Below, piece by piece: positions 1-8,606 of a stretch of DNA of 64,000 bases. The stretch's first letter is position 1. Every line of letters starts with the position of its first letter. Source of the DNA: JAJDOD01 sp050299835 (lineage in GTDB: Bacteria; Pseudomonadota; Alphaproteobacteria; Rhodobacterales; Rhodobacteraceae); assembly GCA_050299835.1 (NCBI GenBank), contig JBNKWP010000003.1, forward strand, positions 1-64,000, given 5' to 3'. A model generated the notes under the pieces. The model worked only from the letters and a program-made list of their open reading frames with translations. It was not told the origin of the DNA and did not search any database. Made by a program: the position numbers and the translations under genes.

Positions 1-432
1 GAGAAAGGCGGTGGGCGACCAGCCGCGCCAGTCACCCTTCTGCATAACGGCAAGGCCTTCGGGAATGCGCCGTGTCGCGGCGAGGATCAGTGCCATCGTC
101 ATATCGGCGGTATCCTCGGTCACCACGCCGGGCGTGTTGGTCACAAGGATGCCGCGCTGCCGGGCCGTGGTCACGTCGATATGGTCCACGCCCGCGCCGA
201 AACTGGCGATCAGCCTGAGCCGTTCACCCGCCTGCGCCAGAAGGCTTGCGTCGATCTGGTCGGTGATCGTCGGCACGAGAATATCGGCACCCTGCATGGC
301 CGCGACCAGCGCATCGCGGGCCATCGGCACGTCGTCCCGATTGAGGGTGACATCGAAGAGTTCCGACAGGCGCGCTTCCACCGCTTCGGGCAGGCGCCGG
401 GTCACCACCACTCTCAGGCTCTTGTAGGGCAT
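1..432 (-). CDS. D-2-hydroxyacid dehydrogenase (glyoxylate reductase-like), 3' part missing
   Basis: NAD(P)-dependent 2-hydroxyacid dehydrogenase, N-terminal 144 residues only; the gene continues past base 1. The protein starts MPYKSLRVVVTRRLPEAVE and shows the family's substrate-domain pattern: IASFGAGVDHID around residues 75-86, the VTNTPGVVTEDTADM segment that leads into the cofactor domain, and MALILAATRRIPEG. These match glyoxylate/hydroxypyruvate reductases, which reduce 2-oxo acids in the cytoplasm. The Rossmann domain and the catalytic His lie outside the window, so the exact substrate cannot be told. The ATG at 432 is chosen because it begins directly before the first beta strand. 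Confidence 0.85.
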   Translation of the reverse strand, partial: MPYKSLRVVVTRRLPEAVEARLSELFDVTLNRDDVPMARDALVAAMQGADILVPTITDQIDASLLAQAGERLRLIASFGAGVDHIDVTTARQRGILVTNTPGVVTEDTADMTMALILAATRRIPEGLAVMQKGDWRGWSPTAFL

Positions 433-548
433 ATGGTCGATGTCCTCCCGTCTTTTCTTGGCCGGTCTTTAGTGGCAAAGTGGCAAGGAACCGACGCTGG
501 CACAAGCGCCGTCATGAGAACGGCGCACCGGTGAGAGGAGAACGGGCA

Positions 549-1040
549 GTGAAGAGCACAATCTGCGCAATCCTGATCGCGGTCATCGCCGCTGTTCCGG
601 TTGTTGCCGGGGAACGCGGCAAGGTGACGAACCTGCCGATCCCGCGTTTCGTCTCGCTGAAAGCCGAGGAAGGGAACGTGCGGCGCGGGCCGTCGCTGAG
701 CCACCGGATCGACTGGGTGTTCAAACGGCGGAACATGCCGCTTCAGATCACCGGCGAACATGGCCACTGGCGGCGGGTGCAGGACCGCGACGGCCAGGGC
801 GGCTGGGTGCATTATTCGCTTCTGTCGGGAGCGCGGCATGTGATCGTGGAGCGCGATCTGACGCCGCTTCGGACCAAGCCGGGGACGGATGCCGCCGTGA
901 ACGCCTATGCCGAGTCGGGCGTGGTGGCGCGGTTGGGGAGCTGCGATCTGGACTGGTGCAGGATCACCGCCGACGGCAAACGGGGCTGGGTGCCGAAAGG
1001 CGCACTCTGGGGCGTGGAGCCGGGCGAAATCAGGGATTGA
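549..1040 (+). CDS. Exported SH3-domain protein
   Basis: Small secreted or periplasmic protein of 163 residues. A GTG at 549 is preceded by GAGGAG and opens a typical signal peptide (residues 1-20, ending VPVVAG). The mature part has two SH3-like segments: residues about 35-95 contain NVRRGPSLSHRIDWVF and GGWVHYSLLSG, and the second contains TPLRTKPG and KRGWVPKGALWGV. Such bacterial SH3 domains usually bind cell-wall peptides. The gene is divergent from the dehydrogenase and convergent with the next gene. A longer reading from 480 exists but lacks a ribosome site and a signal peptide at its start. Function beyond cell-wall binding is unknown. Confidence 0.8.
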   Translation: MKSTICAILIAVIAAVPVVAGERGKVTNLPIPRFVSLKAEEGNVRRGPSLSHRIDWVFKRRNMPLQITGEHGHWRRVQDRDGQGGWVHYSLLSGARHVIVERDLTPLRTKPGTDAAVNAYAESGVVARLGSCDLDWCRITADGKRGWVPKGALWGVEPGEIRD

Positions 1041-1049
1041 GTCCAAGGC

Positions 1050-1715
1050 TCAAGGGCAGATTTCAGCCACATGGTTGCGAATACTGGTCATCGTCGGTTC
1101 CACCTCGCCCGCAGCGACGCCGATCTGGATTGCCCCGCCCGGCATGCGCCACACGCGCCTCTGCCCGGACACTTCCGGGCCAAACCAGGCAACATGATTA
1201 TCGGCGAGAACGTCTCCGCCCTCCCCGTCCAGGGCGCGTTCCCATGCACGATCATGTTCCGCCTGCTGTTGGGAGGTCATCATCGAGGGATCGGCCCAGC
1301 TTCCCATGCCAAGCGGGTCCCAGTCCGCGAACGTATCTAAAATTGCCCGAACCGGCGGCCGGTCCTCGTCGGTTCCGCCCATCAGCCGCCAGAGCGCCGG
1401 GGCCAGGGCGCGGCTCGTATCCGGGGTTTCCGAAATCGTGAGTCGTGTCAGCGTGTCACTCATCCTGTAGACGAACGACGGTTGTGACAGCTCCAGCACG
1501 GCAAGATCCAGCCGTCTCACACTTGCAAAAGCGTCCGGGTCGGGAAAATCGGTCAGCGTGACAAGGCACGCCTCGACCACGACTTCCAGCGGCTGTGCGT
1601 CGCCCCGGAACAGCGCATGACTTTCGCGAAATATCGCGGCGACCCTGTCTGCGTCGGCCAACAACGGAGCCGTACCAAGCAACTGAAGCAGCAGGAAGGT
1701 CACAGAAACGCGCAT
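1050..1715 (-). CDS. Exported protein of unknown function
   Basis: A 221-residue protein I do not recognise. It begins with a signal peptide (MRVSVTFLLLQLLGTAPLLA), so it is probably periplasmic. GAGGAG lies six bases before the ATG at 1715; a TTG directly upstream is a less likely start. The mature part is mostly helical with no motif I can name; it contains two cysteines, in VVEACLVTL and at the C-terminal end (AEICP), which could pair in the periplasm. It is convergent with the SH3 protein, with only nine bases between the two stop codons. Confidence 0.6.
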   Translation of the reverse strand: MRVSVTFLLLQLLGTAPLLADADRVAAIFRESHALFRGDAQPLEVVVEACLVTLTDFPDPDAFASVRRLDLAVLELSQPSFVYRMSDTLTRLTISETPDTSRALAPALWRLMGGTDEDRPPVRAILDTFADWDPLGMGSWADPSMMTSQQQAEHDRAWERALDGEGGDVLADNHVAWFGPEVSGQRRVWRMPGGAIQIGVAAGEVEPTMTSIRNHVAEICP

Positions 1716-1794
1716 CAAAATCTCCTCTTGACCTCAAGTTGACTTGAGGAATTACGGTCGTTTTCGCTTCGTATCATCAGAAAGGCGAATTTCA

Positions 1795-2175
1795 ATGGTC
1801 ACAAGACTTGAACACCTGAACATGACCGTCAGCGATCCAAAAGCGACGGCTGCCTGGATCGAACGGGTCTTTGGCTGGTCCGTGCGCTGGGAGGGACCGG
1901 GGATGCAGACCGGCTATACCGTGCATATCGGGGGGCCGGACAGCTATGTGGCGCTGTTCACCTATCCCGAGACTTCGGAGGCAAAGAACGAGAGCTATCG
2001 CACCAAGGGCGGGCTGAACCACTGGGCCGTGGTGGTCGACGATCTGGACGCGGTGGAGGAGCGGGTGAAGGCGGAAGGCTTTAAACCGGGCAATCATGCC
2101 GATTACGAGCCGGGACGGAGGTTCTACTTCGAGGACAATGACGGGATCGAGGTGGAGGTCGTGCAGTACGATTGA
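1795..2175 (+). CDS. VOC-superfamily (glyoxalase/dioxygenase fold) protein
   Basis: Single-domain VOC protein of 126 residues. The beta-alpha-beta-beta-beta halves are visible: LEHLNMTVSDPKATAAWIE with a conserved His in the first strand, GLNHWAVVVDDLDAVEERV for the second half, and YFEDNDGIEVEVVQYD at the C terminus with a typical Glu ligand. The family includes glyoxalase I, ring-cleaving dioxygenases and antibiotic-binding proteins; the ligands seen (His near residue 6, His in the second half, Glu near the end) fit a metal-binding member, but the substrate is not predictable. The ATG at 1795 follows an AGAAAGG ribosome site. The upstream reading from 1744 lacks support. Confidence 0.8.
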   Translation: MVTRLEHLNMTVSDPKATAAWIERVFGWSVRWEGPGMQTGYTVHIGGPDSYVALFTYPETSEAKNESYRTKGGLNHWAVVVDDLDAVEERVKAEGFKPGNHADYEPGRRFYFEDNDGIEVEVVQYD

Positions 2176-2238
2176 TGATGTGAGGCTGCACAGAAATTCA
2201 TTTGCCCGCGCGTGAAATCCCGGTCTATAGGCCGGGTC

Positions 2239-3606
2239 ATGCAACAGGCTGATCCCATCCAGCCGCCGCGCCAGCGCGTCGGTGCGGAGGCCCGTGCCCT
2301 TCTGGCACTGGGCCTTCCGCTTGTGGGCAGCCATATCGCGCAGATGCTGATCACCGTGACCGATACGGTGATGATGGGCTGGTATGACGTGACCGACCTG
2401 GCCGCGCTTTCAGTGGCGGGCCCGATCTTCTTCATCATCTTCATCTTCGGCTCCGGTTTCGCCTGGGCGGTGACCCCGATGGTGGCAAGCGCCCTGGGTC
2501 AGGGTGATGAGCGGCAGGTGCGCCGGGTGACGCGGATGGGGCTTTGGCTGTCCATCGGGTTCGGGCTTTGCGTGACGCCGCTGTTTTTCTTCTTCGAACC
2601 TATTCTGCTGAGAATGGGGCAGGATCCGGATGTCGCGCAGCAGGCCGGGCGTTACATGCCGTATATCGGGATGGGCCTGATCCCGGCGCTGCTGATCCAG
2701 GTGCTGAAGAGCTATCTTTCCGCGCTGGAACTGACCCGCGCCATCCTGCTTGCCGTGATCGGCGCAGCGATCATGAACGTCCTCGTCAACTATGCGCTGA
2801 TCTTCGGGAATTTCGGCGCGCCCGAGCTTGGTATCGTCGGCGCCGGGATCGCGTCATTTGCCAGCAATGCGGTGAACGTTCTGGTCCTGACGATCTATGC
2901 ACTGCGCAAACGTCCCGAGCATGAACTGCTGAAGAATTTCCACCGCCCGGACCCCGAGGCGATGGGTGCCGTCTTTCGGCTTGGCGTGCCGATCGGGTTG
3001 ACGCTGCTGGCGGAGACCGGGCTGTTCGCCGCCTCGTCGGTGATGATGGGCTGGCTGGGGAAGATCCCGCTGGCCGCGCATGGCGTGGCGCTGCAGATCG
3101 CCAGCGTGACATTCATGGTGCCGCTGGGGTTGAGCCAGGCGGTGACCGTTCGGGTCGGCAACGCCTGGGGCCGGTCCGCTCTGGCGGAGGTTCGCGCCTC
3201 GGCTGTGGCTGGCCTTGTCATGTCAGGTGTCGCGCTGGTTCTGACCATCGCAGCCTTCCTGCTTATCCCTGAGTTACTGGTCGGGCTCTTCGTCGATCCC
3301 GCCGATCCCGACCGGCCACAGATCCTTGCCGTGGGCGTCACGCTGCTGGCCGTCGCCGCGCTGTTCCAGCTTGTCGATAACGGACAGGTCATGGCGTTGG
3401 GGATGCTGAGGGGAATTCACGATACGCGGGTGCCGATGGTGATGGCGGTTGTCAGCTATTGGGGGATCGGGTTGCCGGTGGCCTATGTCCTGGGTTTCGT
3501 CCTGGGGCTGGAGGGCGCAGGCGTCTGGCTGGGGCTGACGACGGGGCTGGCCTGTGCCTGTGTCTCGATGCAGGTGAGGTTCTGGCGGCGGGTTGCCGTG
3601 GCCTGA
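2239..3606 (+). CDS. MATE-family multidrug/cation exporter (NorM-like)
   Basis: Inner-membrane exporter of 455 residues, the usual length of the family, with twelve predicted membrane segments in two similar halves. Family features include VGSHIAQMLITVTDTVMMG in segment 1, the acidic residue of DTVMMGW, and LGVPIGLTLLAETGLFAAS at the start of the second half. MATE proteins export cationic drugs or dyes in exchange for Na+ or H+. The ATG at 2239 is chosen by comparison with relatives that start shortly before the first segment; a GTG at 2212 would add nine residues, and neither has a good ribosome site. It is monocistronic, convergent with ptsP. Confidence 0.9.
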   Translation: MQQADPIQPPRQRVGAEARALLALGLPLVGSHIAQMLITVTDTVMMGWYDVTDLAALSVAGPIFFIIFIFGSGFAWAVTPMVASALGQGDERQVRRVTRMGLWLSIGFGLCVTPLFFFFEPILLRMGQDPDVAQQAGRYMPYIGMGLIPALLIQVLKSYLSALELTRAILLAVIGAAIMNVLVNYALIFGNFGAPELGIVGAGIASFASNAVNVLVLTIYALRKRPEHELLKNFHRPDPEAMGAVFRLGVPIGLTLLAETGLFAASSVMMGWLGKIPLAAHGVALQIASVTFMVPLGLSQAVTVRVGNAWGRSALAEVRASAVAGLVMSGVALVLTIAAFLLIPELLVGLFVDPADPDRPQILAVGVTLLAVAALFQLVDNGQVMALGMLRGIHDTRVPMVMAVVSYWGIGLPVAYVLGFVLGLEGAGVWLGLTTGLACACVSMQVRFWRRVAVA

Positions 3607-3627
3607 CCTCCCTGTCGGCAGAGGGGC

Positions 3628-5886
3628 CTATTGCCCCTGTTCGCGCAGCCAGTCCATCACATCACCTCTGACCGACTGCACCCCGCTTTCCCGCGAGGCG
3701 TCGATCACCGCCCGCACTTCCGACAGGTTCACCCGCCGGATCAGATGCTTGACTGGCCCTATGGAGGCCGGGCGCATCGACATCGCGCGCAGCCCCATCG
3801 CCGCGAAGCACAGTGCCTCGATCGGTCGCCCGGCATCCTCGCCGCAGAAACTCACCGGTGTCAGCGTCTCGTCGCAGCGCCGCACGATCATCTCGATCAA
3901 GGACAGGTAGCTGACGTTCAGCGTGTCATAGCGCCGCCGGACGCGTTCGTTTTCGCGGTCGGCAGCGAAGAAGAACTGCTTGAGGTCGTTGCCGCCGATG
4001 GAGATAAAATCGGCCATCTCGAAGAACTGACGCGGCGCGAAGGCAAGCGAGGGGGTCTCCAGCATCGCGCCGATTTCGACCTTCTCGGGCAGGGTGTGAC
4101 CCAGCTTCCGCTCGCGTTCGATCTCGTCCAGTAGGTGCTGACGCGCCTGACGGAACTCGTCGAATTGGGCGACGAAGGGGAACATCACCGTCAGCGGCCG
4201 CCCGTTGGCAGCGCGCAGGAGCGCCTGAAGCTGCATCCGCATCACGCCGACCTTGTCGAGGCCCACGCGGATCGCGCGCCAGCCCAGCGCCGGGTTCGGC
4301 TCATCTTCGCGCTTCATGTAAGGAAGCACCTTGTCCGAGCCGATATCGAGGGTTCGGAACACCACGCGCCTGCCGTCGGCTGCATCGAGCACGCGGGAAT
4401 AGATCGCGGCCAGTTCGGCCCGGCGCGGCACGGTGTTGCGGGCGAGGAACTGAAGCTCGGTGCGGAAGAGCCCCACCCCTTCCGCACCGGAATTGACCAG
4501 CGAGGGCAACTCCGCGATCAGCCCGGCGTTCATCTGCATCGCGATCCGGCAACCATCGGTCGACTCCGCCGGCAGTTGGCGAATGCCGGCATAGCGTTCC
4601 TGCGCCTTGGCCTGCATCGCGATCTTGTCGCGGAACGCCGCAACCACCGTGTCATCGGGGCGCAGATGCACCACGCCAAGATCTCCGTCGACCATGATGT
4701 GGTCGCCGTTCAGCGCCTCCGCCGTGATGCCCGAGCCCGCGTTGACGATCAGCGGAATGGCCCAGGCGCGGGCCACGACAGCGGCGTGGCTGCCGACCGA
4801 GCCTTGTTGCAGCACGATGCCCTTCAGTTCGCCGCGCCCGTAATCGAGCAATTCGGCGGGTCCGATATTTCGAGCCACCAGGATGGCGTTTTCCGGCATG
4901 CCCGCGCCGGTATCCCTGCCCTGTCCGGTCAGGATGCGCAGAAGCCGGTTCGACAGGTCGTCGAGATCCTGGAGCCGCTCGCGCATATAGGGATCGCCGG
5001 AACTGCCCAGCCGGGCACGGGCGGAGGATTGTTCCTTTTCCACGGCCGCCTCGGCGGAAAGCCCCGCCGCGATGTCTTCTTCCATCCGTTTCAGCCAGGA
5101 CCGGGAATTGGCGAACATGCGATAGGCTTCCAGAACCTCGCGCTGGTCCTTGTCGACCGGGTCGTGGCCGACGGAACTGAGCATGTCATCGACGGAGACG
5201 CGCAGGGTGTCGATGGCTTCGCGCAGACGTTCGCTTTCTGCTTCGGGATCGTCGGCGACGGGGTTGGTGATGACCACGCGCGGTTCGTGCAGCCAGACTT
5301 TGCCCTCGGCCACGCCCTCCTGCCCGACCGTGCCACGGAACATGATCGGGTTGGTGTGGCGGGCGCGAAGTGCCTCGCCCTCGCCCACGAAAGCGCCAAG
5401 CTCGGTCATCTCCGCCAGAACCATGGCGACGACTTCCAGCGCATAGACCTCGTCTTCGGAAAAGGCGCGCGCTTCCCGCGACTGGACCACCAACACGCCC
5501 AGCTTGTCACCGAGACGCGCGATGGGAACGCCACAGAAGGAGGAAAAGACCTCCTCCCCGGTTTCCGGCATGAAGCGGAAGCCTTTCGCTCCGGGCGCGT
5601 CCGCTTCGTTCACCACCGTGCCGTCGCGGGCGGCGCGGCCCACAAGCCCCTCGCCCAGCTTCATCCGGGTCTGGTGGACGGCTTCGTGTTTCAGCCCTTC
5701 GGTGGCGCAGAGTTCCAGCGTTTCGGAGTCGCGGAAGAGATAGATCGAACAGACCTCGGTCCGCATCGACGAGGCGATGATCTCGACGATATGGTCGAGC
5801 CGCGCCTGCCCGGCGGTATCCTCGGCCAGGGTGTCCCTGAGCCGCCGCAGGAGTTTGCGGCTTTCACTGTCTGCCTGTTCCGCCAT
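3628..5886 (-). CDS. ptsP: Phosphoenolpyruvate-protein phosphotransferase of the nitrogen PTS (EI-Ntr)
   Basis: Transfers phosphate from phosphoenolpyruvate to NPr (PtsO) in the regulatory nitrogen-related PTS. Its 752 residues match the EI-Ntr architecture: an N-terminal GAF domain (about 15-160) absent from sugar EI, the phospho-His domain with GSVGSHAAV (His367 the likely phosphorylated residue), and a C-terminal PEP-binding barrel with GLFRTELQFLARN (Arg475), GGNDLKQF and the active-site Cys681 in VSFCGEDAG. In this group the system signals nitrogen status through glutamine binding to the GAF domain. ptsO and ptsN are not in the window. It is transcribed alone, convergent with the MATE gene. 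Confidence 0.95.
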   Translation of the reverse strand: MAEQADSESRKLLRRLRDTLAEDTAGQARLDHIVEIIASSMRTEVCSIYLFRDSETLELCATEGLKHEAVHQTRMKLGEGLVGRAARDGTVVNEADAPGAKGFRFMPETGEEVFSSFCGVPIARLGDKLGVLVVQSREARAFSEDEVYALEVVAMVLAEMTELGAFVGEGEALRARHTNPIMFRGTVGQEGVAEGKVWLHEPRVVITNPVADDPEAESERLREAIDTLRVSVDDMLSSVGHDPVDKDQREVLEAYRMFANSRSWLKRMEEDIAAGLSAEAAVEKEQSSARARLGSSGDPYMRERLQDLDDLSNRLLRILTGQGRDTGAGMPENAILVARNIGPAELLDYGRGELKGIVLQQGSVGSHAAVVARAWAIPLIVNAGSGITAEALNGDHIMVDGDLGVVHLRPDDTVVAAFRDKIAMQAKAQERYAGIRQLPAESTDGCRIAMQMNAGLIAELPSLVNSGAEGVGLFRTELQFLARNTVPRRAELAAIYSRVLDAADGRRVVFRTLDIGSDKVLPYMKREDEPNPALGWRAIRVGLDKVGVMRMQLQALLRAANGRPLTVMFPFVAQFDEFRQARQHLLDEIERERKLGHTLPEKVEIGAMLETPSLAFAPRQFFEMADFISIGGNDLKQFFFAADRENERVRRRYDTLNVSYLSLIEMIVRRCDETLTPVSFCGEDAGRPIEALCFAAMGLRAMSMRPASIGPVKHLIRRVNLSEVRAVIDASRESGVQSVRGDVMDWLREQGQ

Positions 5887-5982
5887 CCACGCTCCGCCCG
5901 GACGGTTCCTCCGCCCGGCCCCGAATAGATCATGTGTGAGGGAGGGCGTAAAACGGAAAAGCCGGGACTCGCGGCCAGATGC

Positions 5983-6417
5983 CTAAAGGTTGTGCAGAAG
6001 TCCGCGGGCAGCGGCCTCGATGAGGCCAAGCGCCTCGTCGAAATCGCCGGTGAAGTAGGGGTCGGGCACCTCATCCACGTCGCTTTCGGGCGCATAGCTG
6101 AGAAAGAGGCGGACGGGGGTTTCCGATCCATTTGGCCTAAGACGCTCAATATCCACGAGGTTCTGCTTGTCCATGGCAAGAATCAGGTCGAAGCGTCGGA
6201 AGTCCTCCACTTCGAATTGCCGCGCCCGGAGCGGCGACAGGTCATAGCCGCGCTTTCGGCCCGCAGCGATGGCGGGCGGATGCGGCGGGTGGCCCAGATG
6301 CCAGTCGCCGGTGCCGGCGCTGTCCACCTCCAGACGGTCGCCGCCGAGGTGCCGCAGGACCGCTTCAGCGGTGGGCGAGCGGCAGATATTGCCGAGGCAG
6401 ACGCATAAGACCCGCAT
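5983..6417 (-). CDS. Low-molecular-weight protein-tyrosine phosphatase
   Basis: Cytoplasmic phosphatase of 144 residues, near the normal family length. The catalytic P-loop CLGNICRS is at residues 7-14 (Cys7 nucleophile, Arg13), and the general-acid Asp119 is in PDPYF. The family removes phosphate from tyrosine residues, and in bacteria often acts on tyrosine kinases controlling polysaccharide export, though some act on other phospho-groups. Starting at the ATG at 6417 places the P-loop at the expected distance from the N terminus; reading further upstream gives a long unsupported extension. It is divergent from the sirtuin gene with a 63-base gap. Confidence 0.93.
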   Translation of the reverse strand: MRVLCVCLGNICRSPTAEAVLRHLGGDRLEVDSAGTGDWHLGHPPHPPAIAAGRKRGYDLSPLRARQFEVEDFRRFDLILAMDKQNLVDIERLRPNGSETPVRLFLSYAPESDVDEVPDPYFTGDFDEALGLIEAAARGLLHNL

Positions 6418-6480
6418 GTGCTGGTTCTCCCTTCCGATCCCGTCCAGACTGGCCCGGAAGCCCAGTCGAAGGAAAGGCCC

Positions 6481-7173
6481 ATGAAGATCGTCATTCTGAC
6501 CGGCGCGGGCGTGTCCGCCGAAAGCGGGCTGGGCACGTTTCGCGACAAGGGCGGGGTCTGGACCAAATACGATCTGCAGGAGGTTGCGACGCCCGAAGGG
6601 TTCGCCCGCGATCCGGCCAAAGTGATCGACTTCTACAACATGCGGCGGGAGAACGCACAGCGGGCCAAACCCAACGCGGCGCATTTCGCGCTGGCGCGGC
6701 TTCAGGCCGAATATTCTCATGAGGTGGCGCTGATCACCCAGAACGTCGATTCCCTGCACGAGGCGGCCGGGTCGAAGGCGATCCACATGCATGGCGCGCA
6801 CGGTCAGGCCCGGTGCTCAACTTGCGACACGCGCTGGACCGCACCACTTGTGATGTCGCTGGATGACGCCTGCCCGAATTGTGCGGCGACCACGACGCGC
6901 CCGGACGTGGTCTGGTTTGGGGAAGTGCCGCTTTACCTGCCGGAGATCGCGGAGCATCTGCACAGCGCCGATCTGTTTGTCGCCATCGGCACCTCCGGCA
7001 CCGTCTACCCGGCCGCCGGTTTCGTGGCCGAGGCGGCGGGCGCAGGTGCACGGACGATGGAGATCAACCTTGAGCCGTCCCAAGTCGCGGGGCAGTTCGA
7101 CGAGGTGATCCTTGGCCCGGCGACGGAGACGGTGCCTGTCTGGGTGGACCGGGTGCTGGCGGGCCGGATCTGA
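6481..7173 (+). CDS. cobB: NAD-dependent protein deacylase, sirtuin class III
   Basis: Removes acyl groups from lysines using NAD+, giving O-acyl-ADP-ribose and nicotinamide. In 230 residues it shows GAGVSAESGLGTFRD (NAD site, 8-22), TQNVDSLHEAAG (86-97), the catalytic His104 in HMHGAHG, and a zinc site of Cys112, Cys115, Cys131 and Cys134. The FYNMRR motif (Tyr52, Arg55) corresponds to the Tyr/Arg pair that lets class III sirtuins accept succinyl and malonyl groups as well as acetyl. The ATG at 6481 follows GAAGGAAAGG. The longer reading from 6418 overlaps the phosphatase promoter region and is not used. Confidence 0.93.
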   Translation: MKIVILTGAGVSAESGLGTFRDKGGVWTKYDLQEVATPEGFARDPAKVIDFYNMRRENAQRAKPNAAHFALARLQAEYSHEVALITQNVDSLHEAAGSKAIHMHGAHGQARCSTCDTRWTAPLVMSLDDACPNCAATTTRPDVVWFGEVPLYLPEIAEHLHSADLFVAIGTSGTVYPAAGFVAEAAGAGARTMEINLEPSQVAGQFDEVILGPATETVPVWVDRVLAGRI

Positions 7174-7298
7174 CCCCGGCGGTGGGCCGCATGTTGGGAA
7201 AGGCGTATCTGAACTGCGGATAGCGCCCGTTGCCTTTAGCCATTGCCCCGGATGCCCCGATCCCGTAACAGGCGGCGCGAAGATCAAGGCACAGATCC

Positions 7299-8537
7299 AT
7301 GCCCATTCTGGTGATGAAATTCGGCGGCACCTCCGTCGCCACGCTCGACCGCATCCGCCGCGCCGCCAAGCGCGTCGGCCGCGAGGTGGCGAACGGCTAT
7401 GACGTGATCGTCATCGTCTCAGCCATGGCAGGCAAGACCAACGAGCTGGTGGGCTGGGTCGAGGAGACCTCGAAACTCTACGACGCCCGCGAATATGACG
7501 CGGTGGTCTCCTCCGGCGAACAGGTGACCGCCGGATTGATGGCCCTGACGCTTCAGGAAATGGATGTGCCCGCACGGTCCTGGCAGGGCTGGCAGGTGCC
7601 GCTGAAGACGACATCGGCCCATGCGTCGGCCCGGATCGAGGAGATCGGGACCGAGAACATCAACCAGAAGTTTGGCGAGGGCATGCGCGTCGCCGTCGTC
7701 GCCGGATTTCAGGGCATTTCGCCCGAAGGCCGCGTGACCACGCTGGGGCGCGGCGGGTCGGACACGACCGCCGTTGCATTCGCCGCAGCCTTCGGGGCCG
7801 AGCGTTGCGATATCTATACGGATGTGGACGGGGTCTACACCACTGACCCGCGGATCACGTCGAAAGCCCGCAAGCTCGACAGGATCGCCTTCGAGGAAAT
7901 GCTGGAGCTTGCCTCGCTGGGCGCGAAAGTGCTGCAAACCCGATCGGTTGAACTGGCGATGCGCTATAATGTGCGCCTGCGCGTTCTGTCGAGTTTCGAG
8001 GATAACGGAGAGGACGCGGGCACGCTTGTCTGCCCCGAGGAGGAAATCATGGAATCGAACGTGGTCGCCGGGGTCGCCTATAGCCGCGACGAGGCAAAGA
8101 TGACGCTTCTTTCGGTCGCCGACCGCCCCGGCATTGCTGCCGCGATCTTCGGGCCTTTGTCGGATGCAGGTGTCAACGTGGACATGATCGTCCAGAACAT
8201 CTCCGAGGACGGTCGAACCGACATGACCTTCTCGCTGCCGGTCAACCAGGTCGCCCGCGCGAAGTCGGCGATGGAGGCGGTGAAGGAGACGGGCGAGGTC
8301 AATTATGCCGAGCTGGTCACGGATGAAGATGTCGCCAAGGTGTCGGTCGTCGGCATCGGGATGCGCAGCCACGCGGGCGTCGCCGCCCAGATGTTCAAGG
8401 CGCTGCGCGACGATGGGATCAACATCAAGGTCATCACCACCTCGGAGATCAAGATTTCGGTTCTGATCGACCGCAAGTACATGGAACTGGCGGTTCAGGC
8501 GCTGCACGACACGTTCGGGCTGGACAAGGCCGCCTGA
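7299..8537 (+). CDS. lysC: Aspartate kinase
   Basis: Phosphorylates L-aspartate, the first step to lysine, methionine, threonine and diaminopimelate. It has 412 residues, the length of the single-chain alpha/beta aspartokinase type. The N terminus carries KFGGTSVAT (residues 7-15); VVSSGEQVTAGLMAL and TLGRGGSDTTAVAFAAA follow in the kinase fold, and two ACT domains at the C-terminal end (LSVADRPGIAAAIFGPL and VVGIGMRSHAGVAAQMF) indicate allosteric control by end-product amino acids. The start at 7299 begins the first strand directly. It stands alone, with a post-stop region containing a repeat element shared with betA. Confidence 0.96.
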   Translation: MPILVMKFGGTSVATLDRIRRAAKRVGREVANGYDVIVIVSAMAGKTNELVGWVEETSKLYDAREYDAVVSSGEQVTAGLMALTLQEMDVPARSWQGWQVPLKTTSAHASARIEEIGTENINQKFGEGMRVAVVAGFQGISPEGRVTTLGRGGSDTTAVAFAAAFGAERCDIYTDVDGVYTTDPRITSKARKLDRIAFEEMLELASLGAKVLQTRSVELAMRYNVRLRVLSSFEDNGEDAGTLVCPEEEIMESNVVAGVAYSRDEAKMTLLSVADRPGIAAAIFGPLSDAGVNVDMIVQNISEDGRTDMTFSLPVNQVARAKSAMEAVKETGEVNYAELVTDEDVAKVSVVGIGMRSHAGVAAQMFKALRDDGINIKVITTSEIKISVLIDRKYMELAVQALHDTFGLDKAA

Positions 8538-8549
8538 GACGCTCCGGCT

Positions 8550-8606
8550 TTCGTCGGTCCGAAAACATCCCGAGGTAAAGCCCGAGAGGGCCCAGGGGCA
8601 GCGCCC
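8550..8606 (-). repeat. Post-stop GC hairpin repeat, copy D
   Basis: Read on the minus strand this begins right at the betA stop with an AGGGGC/GCCCCT hairpin, continues through CTCGGGCTTTACC and ends in a GGGATGTTTTCGG box. It resembles the elements found after other stop codons here (23946, 24086, 35128), though the terminal box differs in detail. It may act as a transcription terminator or as an RNA-stabilising hairpin for betA; there is no long T tract. The similarity was judged by eye. Confidence 0.5.

Noticed and set aside
4135..5928. 597-codon open frame on the plus strand
   Set aside because: It runs antisense to ptsP. The ptsP reading has all family motifs.
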